Shown one piece after another: positions 25,331 through 32,146 of a DNA stretch of 32,146 bases. Under the pieces are notes generated by a model. The model was not told where the DNA came from. It was given only the letters and a program-made list of their open reading frames with translations, and did no database searches. The DNA lies in the NCBI GenBank assembly GCA_027486835.1, contig JAIXOJ010000175.1, forward strand, positions 1 through 32,146. Reading direction: 5' to 3'. This DNA comes from Chitinophagaceae bacterium. Lineage in GTDB: Bacteria > Bacteroidota > Bacteroidia > Chitinophagales > Chitinophagaceae. Each line of letters opens with the position of its first letter. Position 1 is the stretch's first letter. The position numbers were made by a program, and so were the translations under genes.

Positions 25331-28300
25331 ATGAAATATGTACTCTTTCTCTTAGGTTTAGTGCTTACTAGCAGTATACACGCCAATAATTTTACAGTAA
25401 CTAACAATAATAATTCTGGCACAGGTAGTTTGCGGCAAGCAATTATAGATGCTAATGCAGCCTCAGGTGCGCCACACACTATCACATTCAATGCGGCTTA
25501 CACTATAACGTTAACATCGGCCTTGTCCGCTATAACAAAGGATATTACAATCAACAGTACGGGCAGCAATGTTATTACCATCAATGGTTTTGCAGGCAGT
25601 TCCATATTGACGGTGAATACTGGCGTAACAGCTATTTTCAATTATTTAACCTTGCAAGGGGCTAGTGGAAGCATTGGCAGTGCGGCAGCAATCAATACTT
25701 CTGGTAACTTAACACTTAACTACTGTACGATTCAAAATAATACAACAACCAATACATCTGCTGCAGGAGCTATTTTCAGCAATGCTGCCGGGGTTACCAT
25801 TACAATCAATAATTCCATCATACAAGGTAATTCTGGGACTAGAGCAACTATTTCGGTTAATTTTAATACTTCTATTGCTACACTGAATATTACGAACAGT
25901 ATCATAAAAAACAACACCAACTCCTCAACAAGTAATTATGGAGGTGGGATATATTCTACAGCAATTACAACGATAACCAATTCCGAGATTTCAGGAAATG
26001 CAGGACCCAGAGGGGCTGGTATCGCATTAGGAATAGGCAATGCAACCAATAAACCCACCCTAAACATTATTAGAAGCACAATAAGTGGTAATAGTACCAA
26101 CGGTGGTAGCAATCTTGGTGGTGGTATTTATGTGCAAGGCACATCATCTAATTTTACTGGCAACTGTACCTTTTCCAATTGTACCATTTCGGGAAATACC
26201 GCTACAACAGGCGGCGGGGTAAACTATGGGGGTGGAGGTACCAATGCCTGGTTAAGCGTTGGTACGTTTAACAATTGTACCATTACGGGCAATGTTTCGC
26301 AGGGCAATATTGCTACATCAAAAGGGGGGGGAATTGACCAATTTACCGCAGGTTCAGGAGTTGGATTTGTTGTACTCAATTATTGTTTGGTTGCAGGAAA
26401 CAATCCAAGTAGTACTGATAATTCCCGGGATATTTACGTAACTAGTGCTAGCTTAGGCTCAACAATCGGTCGAAACTTATATGGAGGCTCGATTACTGGT
26501 ACATATTCTGGCGGTTTTGTGACCGCTGGCAATGTTGTACTCACCAATGCAATATCTACTGTAATCAATACCACTTTGGCCGACAATGGCGGTACAACCC
26601 AATTGCCTGGGGGTGGCTATGTAAAAACACATGCATTATTAGCACCTTCTACACAATCTGCTTTAAATCCTTCGGCAGCCACTACGGGGTTGGCATCCTT
26701 AGATCAATTGGGCAATACGAGGGATGAATTGCCCGACATCGGGGCTTTTGAAAGTAGTCTATCGAAATATACCTGGACGGGTAGCACGAGCAACGATTTT
26801 ACGGTTTCTACCAACTGGAGTCCAAATCGCAGCACTTCAACTACTTATGATATCTTGAGGTTTACAAGTTCACCATCAGGTACTATTACCAATGTCCCTA
26901 CCCAAACAGTCGCTTTGATTTCTTTGAGCAACAATGCTGCTGTTGACTTTCAAGCAGCTACAGGTGCTGCAAGGACGTTAACAGTTGGTGGATATTTAAG
27001 TGTGGCCAATGGAGCCACCATGCGTTTGGCAACAGGTGCTGCCAACACGGATGTGTTCAATATCACTTTAGGTACTAACAGTACCGCAAGCATTGAGGGT
27101 ACTTTGCGTTTGGATTCCACCTTTACCAATACCTATTCCAATACCTACAACACTGCTTCTGGTATCACAACATTTACTGGCACGGGTGCATTGATATATG
27201 GTGGTGGTACGCTTACTGGTGCTACAGCCACTAGTTTAATTTTCCAAACTGGAAGTACCATTACCCATGCATCCTTGATTGGTACTTATGGTCCAGGCAT
27301 CTCATTTACTTTTCCTACTGCTACCTACAGTGGTGTTAACGTCAATATAAACACACAATACACTTCTGGTTCAACTTCTTTTGTTTTTCCTTCGGCAGTT
27401 AATGCAATCAACAACCTAACATGGGCTACAAGCGCGGCGGTAGGAGCACCCTCTAATCCCGATTTTCGTTTAAGATTGCCATCTGGCAGTCAAAACTTTA
27501 CTATAGCAGGAAATCTTTCCATCAATACAGTAGGAGCTGCTGCTGGAAGTTCAATCCAAGTGGACAGTTTTAATAGTACCACGTACTTGAATGTCATCAA
27601 GATTGGTGGCAATCTTTCGGTGGGATCAACCTCATATCTTTATTTAGGTCGCAATACTCAAAACGACACTGTCCTTGGTAATGTGAACTTATCAGGTACA
27701 GCTAGAATATTTCTATTGAACAGCGTTTCCCCAACTAGTAATCCAAATGCTATTTGTAGGTTGGTCGTATATGGCAACTATACTCAAACTGGAAATACTA
27801 CATTCTTTCTCAATAACTCAACTTCTAAACTCTCTCAAGGAATTTTTGAGTTGAAGGGCAATTTTCACAAGAATGGGAATATAGCTGGAGGATTTGCGAC
27901 TGCTTCATCTAATTTAGGTGTATCAGGAAAAATATTGTTTTCTGGCACCTCACAACAAAGTTTTGCCATCAATGCGTTTAATTCAAATAACAGAGCGTTG
28001 TTAGAAATCAATAACCCTGCAGGAGTTGCATTGGCACAATATGATAATAGCGGTACACCGACCAATTCAACCCTCATTTTGGATAGTGCCTTTATCTTGA
28101 CGAACGGACGATTCATCGTTGGTAGTCACACATTTACGCTAAACTCTACCGCATCTATTTTGCCAAGCACCCCAACAAGCAGCAGTTATATTGACGTAAG
28201 TACTGGTAAATTCACGAGAAACAGTGTTCCATCGGCTGGAAATACAATATTCCCTATCGGAACTTCTACTAGTTATACCCCGCTAGTTTTTACTGGTGGT

Positions 28301-31300
28301 ACTACTGGACGAAATATAACGGTTAGCGTAAAAAATGCTTTCACCAAGGCAGTAAACGCACCAAATGGCTTGGTCAATGTGGAATGGTCAATAAAAGCTA
28401 ATGCTGCTACAAGCCCAACCATCACTTTCCAATACAATGAAGCCAATAAAGCTGCTTCCTTCTCTGCAAGTGGTGCTGTTTTGGGAATTGTTAAAAGTGA
28501 TGCCACTACTTGGGTGGAATCTGCTTTAGGGGCTGTTGCTGGTTCAAACCCTTTCACCCAACAAAAGACTGCTTTGGCATTGTCCTTTGATACTGCTACC
28601 TTCTATGGTATAGGCAATTCATCTGCTTTTGTTCCTGCAACCACCTATACATGGTTGGGTGGGGTAAATGGTAGTTATGCTACACCAAGCAACTGGAATC
28701 CCAACAGACCATCTGGTGGAGCATCTACTGATATTTTATTAGTTAATACCGGCGGTGCAGTTACCATTACAGATGTGCCAACTGAATCCTTCGCTCAATT
28801 CAACGTCACCAATAATACCGTTTTGTCTTTACAATCTTTGACAGGTGCTGCAAGAACACTAACCTTAACTGGAGGCTTGAGTATTGCAAGTGGTTCTTCC
28901 TTGCGATTGGCAACGGGTGCTGCAACAGGTGATGCCTTGAATATTGCTTTTTCTGGTTCGCCTTCTGCAACCATTGCGGGTAGTCTTATCATTGATTCAA
29001 GTTTCAATGGTCAATATGCTAATTCCTATATAGCCACCAACAGTACCACCACGGTAACTGGTACGATTACCAATACAGGTGTCATTACAAGTTCATCCAA
29101 CAATCTGCTTTTCTCATCTGGAAGTACTTATATCCACAATCGACCCGACGGAACGGTAAACCAAGGATTCCCTAATGGTAATTTCACAAACGCCAATGTA
29201 AAGGTTCAGGCATTGGTAAATCCAAATGCTAGTGGAAGTACTCAAATCACCAATTTTCCAACAGTTATGGCTTCTTTAGATTGGAATACGCCTTTGATAA
29301 CTGGAAATGCTGGTGCAAGGATTACTGTTATTAGTGGCAGTTCACTTACTATTAATGGCAATGCAAACTTTGCGGCTGGTTCCAACTCTTCCACTATTGC
29401 GTTTGCAAATGCTACCGTAAACACGGTATATATAGCTGGTAATCTTAGCACATCAACCATCAATCTTGCAATAGGTAGGGGTACAATGAATTTTACTGTA
29501 AACGGCAATTTGACCGTAAACAGTGGCTCTCTTGAATTGATTGGTACTTTATATTCAGGTTCCTCTGCAGTTACTTCTAGCCTCACAGTAAACGGCAATG
29601 TAACCATCAATAATGTAGCTTTTTTACGTTTAAACTCTTTAGGCGCAGCGTCAGGAAGCTTAGGTGCGTGCATTGCCAATCTTAACGTAAAAGGTAATTT
29701 CACGAAAGTATCAGGTTCAACTTTCACCACCACAACCAATGCTGGTCAAACTGGTAACTTGGTATTGAACGGCACCACCGCTCAAACCGTTAATGCAACT
29801 GGCGGCTTTACCAACAGCCCTAATTTGATTGTCAACAACCCAAGTGGTGTCACACTTACTGGTGCTGCTGTCACTATTGGCTCTTTGACCCTTACGAGCG
29901 GTACGCTTTCAACATCTAACAATCTCACCGTAACAGGTGCTTCACTGGTGAACAACACCACCCTTAATGTAAATAATACTTTGACATTAAGCGGCACTGT
30001 TGCCCAAACCATTTCAGGTACAACGACCATCCCTAACTTCACCATCAACAATGCTGCTGGCGTTACCGTTAGCAGCGGAGCTAATAAGTTGAACATCACT
30101 GGTACGCTAACCCTCCAATCAGGAGCCTTCACTACCAACGGCAATGTGGTGTTGAAATCCACCAGCATAGCCAACAGCGCAGTAGTAGCTCCAGTAGGCA
30201 CGGGTGGCAATACGGGTACTATCAGTGGTACAGTACATGTGGAACGCTTTATCCCCAAAGGATATAGGGCTTGGAGAGATATGGCACCTAGCGTATTCAA
30301 TGCAGGTAGTATCTACAATAACTGGCAGGAAACAGGTAGCTATGCCAATAACGGTTATGGTTTGTTTATCACAGGTACTACTGCGGCTACCAATGCTCAT
30401 GCCGTTGACGCTACAACTGGTTTAGACCAAACCACCAACAGTGTGAAATCGGCATACACATTTACTAACGGTACTTGGAACGCTGTAACCAATACTAAAA
30501 CCACCAACCTGAATCCATTCTTGGGTTACCGTTTATTGGTTAGAGGTGATAGAAGCTTTAATCTATACACTACCCCAATTTCTACAGTAGGCACAACTGG
30601 TTGGTTGTTGATGAATGCGGCAACTGCGCTTAGGGCGAAGGGTAATTTGATTACTGGAAATGTGGTGTACAGTACCTCTGGCATTACCAATGCTGTTGCA
30701 GGGGCTACTTATAGCAGTGCGTCTTTTGGATTGAACAGTAGTTCTACCACAGGATTCAGTTCGGTGGCCAATCCTTATGTGGCTCCTATAGATTGGAAAA
30801 ACATTTGGGATAACAACCGTGCGGTGAACCTAACGGCCAACTACTACTATCTAGATCCAACGATTGGTTCTACAGGTGCATATGTTTCGTACAATGCCGT
30901 TACAGATGCAACGAGCAATGGTGCGATTGGCAGCCGCAGGTACATCCAGGCAGGTCAGGCATTCTTTGTGGAAAATAACAACAGTACTGCACCAAGCTTA
31001 ACCATTACCGAAGCAGACAAAGCCATTGGTTCCAGCAAAACTTCTGTTTTTGGTAACACCAACCGCAGCCGTTTGACCATTAGCTTAATGAAATCAACTG
31101 GAAGCGAGTTGAAAAAAATGGATGGTGCAACGGTAGTTTTTGACCCATCGTTTAGCAATGGAATTGGCAGTGAGGATGCTAGGAAAATGACGAACCCTAG
31201 TGAAAATCTAGCCATCATCCATGATGGACAATCATTAAGCATAGAAGGTCGTCAACCAGCAACTACTGCGGAAAGATTACCATTGAGCTTAAGCCAATTG

Positions 31301-31783
31301 GCAAATAGCGAATACCAATTAACTATAGATGCTACTGCTTACCAATCAGACAACCTACAGTTGTACTTGGTGGATGCATTCAAGAAGGGTGAAACTTTGT
31401 TGACATCAGGTATCAACAACATCAGCTTTACGATAGAAGCTAATAATCCTGCAACATATGCGAACAGATTTAGTGTGGTGTTTAAAGCGGCTAACAAAGC
31501 AGCAACTACTGCTACTCCAATAGTTTCCAGCACCTTAAATGTTTATCCAAACCCGTTGGTAGGAAAAACCATTACGGTTCGTTTGGGTAGTGAAGCTGCG
31601 ATCGGTAAATATGTGGTGAAAGTTTACAATGGTTTAGGTCAAAAAGTACACAGCGGAGTGTATAACTACACTGGGTCTGTAATTAGTTGCAAACTACCAG
31701 AGGCATTGGCTAAGGGTGGTTATCAATTAACAGTTCAGCAGGAAGGTAAGGTTATAGGAAAGTCTAACTTAATAGTCGAATAA
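25331..31783 (+). CDS. Giant T9SS-secreted protein with choice-of-anchor Q and beta-helix domains
   Basis: The 2150-residue exported protein begins with signal peptide MKYVLFLLGLVLTSSIHA and an NNNNSGTGSLRQAIIDANA opening typical of choice-of-anchor Q/parallel beta-helix proteins. Residues ~60-400 contain repeated short helix rungs with NCTISGN, GGGI and NNTxx elements, ending in the hallmark LPDIGAFES (~470). Two long homologous modules follow, starting at Tyr480 (YTWTGSTSNDF) and Tyr1106 (YTWLGGVNGSY); each has an NWxPNR, TGAARTLT and LRLATGAA series. A C-terminal half-barrel-like region (ERFIPKGYRAWRDMAP, ~1635) is common in Chitinophagaceae T9SS cargo. The end, from NVYPNPL (residue 2070), is a type A T9SS sorting domain. 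It follows the SusCD-DUF5017 genes by 58 bases and is probably coexpressed. No catalytic site is seen; adhesion or glycan contact is the likeliest role. Codons are markedly richer in ACC and GGC than in neighbours. Confidence 0.88.
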   Translation: MKYVLFLLGLVLTSSIHANNFTVTNNNNSGTGSLRQAIIDANAASGAPHTITFNAAYTITLTSALSAITKDITINSTGSNVITINGFAGSSILTVNTGVTAIFNYLTLQGASGSIGSAAAINTSGNLTLNYCTIQNNTTTNTSAAGAIFSNAAGVTITINNSIIQGNSGTRATISVNFNTSIATLNITNSIIKNNTNSSTSNYGGGIYSTAITTITNSEISGNAGPRGAGIALGIGNATNKPTLNIIRSTISGNSTNGGSNLGGGIYVQGTSSNFTGNCTFSNCTISGNTATTGGGVNYGGGGTNAWLSVGTFNNCTITGNVSQGNIATSKGGGIDQFTAGSGVGFVVLNYCLVAGNNPSSTDNSRDIYVTSASLGSTIGRNLYGGSITGTYSGGFVTAGNVVLTNAISTVINTTLADNGGTTQLPGGGYVKTHALLAPSTQSALNPSAATTGLASLDQLGNTRDELPDIGAFESSLSKYTWTGSTSNDFTVSTNWSPNRSTSTTYDILRFTSSPSGTITNVPTQTVALISLSNNAAVDFQAATGAARTLTVGGYLSVANGATMRLATGAANTDVFNITLGTNSTASIEGTLRLDSTFTNTYSNTYNTASGITTFTGTGALIYGGGTLTGATATSLIFQTGSTITHASLIGTYGPGISFTFPTATYSGVNVNINTQYTSGSTSFVFPSAVNAINNLTWATSAAVGAPSNPDFRLRLPSGSQNFTIAGNLSINTVGAAAGSSIQVDSFNSTTYLNVIKIGGNLSVGSTSYLYLGRNTQNDTVLGNVNLSGTARIFLLNSVSPTSNPNAICRLVVYGNYTQTGNTTFFLNNSTSKLSQGIFELKGNFHKNGNIAGGFATASSNLGVSGKILFSGTSQQSFAINAFNSNNRALLEINNPAGVALAQYDNSGTPTNSTLILDSAFILTNGRFIVGSHTFTLNSTASILPSTPTSSSYIDVSTGKFTRNSVPSAGNTIFPIGTSTSYTPLVFTGGTTGRNITVSVKNAFTKAVNAPNGLVNVEWSIKANAATSPTITFQYNEANKAASFSASGAVLGIVKSDATTWVESALGAVAGSNPFTQQKTALALSFDTATFYGIGNSSAFVPATTYTWLGGVNGSYATPSNWNPNRPSGGASTDILLVNTGGAVTITDVPTESFAQFNVTNNTVLSLQSLTGAARTLTLTGGLSIASGSSLRLATGAATGDALNIAFSGSPSATIAGSLIIDSSFNGQYANSYIATNSTTTVTGTITNTGVITSSSNNLLFSSGSTYIHNRPDGTVNQGFPNGNFTNANVKVQALVNPNASGSTQITNFPTVMASLDWNTPLITGNAGARITVISGSSLTINGNANFAAGSNSSTIAFANATVNTVYIAGNLSTSTINLAIGRGTMNFTVNGNLTVNSGSLELIGTLYSGSSAVTSSLTVNGNVTINNVAFLRLNSLGAASGSLGACIANLNVKGNFTKVSGSTFTTTTNAGQTGNLVLNGTTAQTVNATGGFTNSPNLIVNNPSGVTLTGAAVTIGSLTLTSGTLSTSNNLTVTGASLVNNTTLNVNNTLTLSGTVAQTISGTTTIPNFTINNAAGVTVSSGANKLNITGTLTLQSGAFTTNGNVVLKSTSIANSAVVAPVGTGGNTGTISGTVHVERFIPKGYRAWRDMAPSVFNAGSIYNNWQETGSYANNGYGLFITGTTAATNAHAVDATTGLDQTTNSVKSAYTFTNGTWNAVTNTKTTNLNPFLGYRLLVRGDRSFNLYTTPISTVGTTGWLLMNAATALRAKGNLITGNVVYSTSGITNAVAGATYSSASFGLNSSSTTGFSSVANPYVAPIDWKNIWDNNRAVNLTANYYYLDPTIGSTGAYVSYNAVTDATSNGAIGSRRYIQAGQAFFVENNNSTAPSLTITEADKAIGSSKTSVFGNTNRSRLTISLMKSTGSELKKMDGATVVFDPSFSNGIGSEDARKMTNPSENLAIIHDGQSLSIEGRQPATTAERLPLSLSQLANSEYQLTIDATAYQSDNLQLYLVDAFKKGETLLTSGINNISFTIEANNPATYANRFSVVFKAANKAATTATPIVSSTLNVYPNPLVGKTITVRLGSEAAIGKYVVKVYNGLGQKVHSGVYNYTGSVISCKLPEALAKGGYQLTVQQEGKVIGKSNLIVE

Positions 31784-31860
31784 ATTAAATGATGGATGGC
31801 AACCCATCGTTAGAGGTATATCAATCAATCGGCTCCAGCTTTTCTAAGCAAACGAGTATT

Positions 31861-31899
31861 AAGCAGTGCGGGATGTAACAGTCCTGTGCTGCTTTTATT
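31861..31899 (+). terminator. Rho-independent terminator of the giant gene
   Basis: AAGCAGTGCGGGA (31861-31873) pairs with TCCTGTGCTGCTT (31882-31894) over thirteen positions, three of them G-U wobbles, around an eight-base loop, and continues into TTTTATTT. It closes the SusCD locus about 80 bases after the stop. Confidence 0.8.
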
Positions 31900-31901
31900 T
31901 A

Positions 31902-31945
31902 GCCCCCGTCCCCTGAAAAAGATTTGCCCCCGTCCCCTAAAGGGG
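31902..31945. repeat. GC-rich direct repeat with CCCCTAAAGGGG palindrome
   Basis: GCCCCCGTCCCCT occurs at 31902-31914 and again at 31926-31938, 24 bases apart. The second copy runs into the palindrome CCCCTAAAGGGG (31934-31945). Elements of the type CCCCCTAAAGGGGG are common between genes in Bacteroidota genomes, to my memory, and often mark boundaries of variable intergenic DNA. It is far more GC-rich than its surroundings. Confidence 0.6.
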
Positions 31946-31960
31946 TGTTGTGGAGATTGA

Positions 31961-32146
31961 TGTTGAAGGTCATTTAAGGAGTGTTGAAGGTCATTTAAGG
32001 AGTGTTGAAGGTCATTTAAGGAGTGTTGACGGTCTTTTAGGCAGTGTTGATGGTCATTTAAGCAATGTTGACGGTCATTTAAGGAGTGTTGACGGTCATT
32101 TAAGGAGTGTTGACGGTCATTTAAGGAGTGTTGACGGTCTTTTAAG
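31961..32146. repeat. Second 21-bp tandem array, running off the window
   Basis: TGTTGA starts at 31961, 31982, 32003, 32024, 32045, 32066, 32087, 32108 and 32129, exactly 21 bp apart. The consensus includes GTTGACGGTCATTTAAGGA. Variation is low and mostly changes the encoded residue in the only open plus frame (V-D/E-G-H/L-L-R/G/S-S/N), so coding selection is not apparent. The array continues past the window end, so its full length is unknown. It shares no sequence with the left-hand array. Confidence 0.9.

Noticed and set aside
29242-30300. Long minus-strand frames inside the giant gene
   Set aside because: Produced by the repetitive ACC/AAT/GGT-rich coding of the plus-strand protein; the peptides are low-complexity Val/Pro/Leu strings.

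Overview
The window reads as chromosomal DNA of a low-GC member of the Bacteroidota, most likely order Chitinophagales (family Chitinophagaceae or close). The grounds are a FecI-type sigma factor / FecR anti-sigma factor / SusC / SusD cluster, a C-terminal type IX secretion (T9SS) sorting domain on a 2150-residue protein, many small secreted lipoproteins, genes that mostly lack strong Shine-Dalgarno sequences, and a mitochondrial-type aconitase. The genus cannot be fixed from sequence reading alone.

Layout. 1-2829: accessory region with a 5'-truncated unknown gene, an array of 21-bp repeats (503-692), a small lipoprotein gene bracketed by a 17-bp imperfect direct repeat, and a secreted protein whose C-terminal half is exactly five 42-residue repeats. 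2830-3257: a hairpin-rich noncoding gap ending in a strong two-way terminator. 3258-5916: divergent PspC-domain gene and aconitase (acn), closed by a terminator. 6328-9245: LemA, cytoplasmic TPM-domain protein, secreted TPM-domain protein and one more secreted protein, probably a cell-envelope module. 9429-13550: fabH, then the translation block rplM-rpsI-rpsB-tsf, with terminator-like hairpins after rpsB and tsf. 13744-16644: a DUF2520 Rossmann-fold protein on the minus strand, a divergent alpha/beta hydrolase and alanine dehydrogenase (ald).

17119-31783: one long same-strand locus of ECF sigma factor, FecR anti-sigma factor, a SusC transporter carrying an N-terminal STN signalling domain, a SusD lipoprotein, a DUF5017-like lipoprotein and a giant T9SS-secreted beta-helix/adhesin-like protein. 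The STN domain, FecR and sigma factor fit a trans-envelope signalling loop that senses the ligand of the SusCD transporter. No glycoside hydrolase, peptidase or sulfatase is present in the window to reveal the substrate. A 27-codon reading frame lying over two hairpins sits between fecR and susC and is a candidate regulatory leader.

31861 to the end: a terminator, a GC-rich direct repeat with a palindrome, then a second tandem array that also has a period of exactly 21 bp and runs off the window. The two 21-bp arrays have unrelated sequences. No rRNA, tRNA, CRISPR array, transposase or integrase was recognised.
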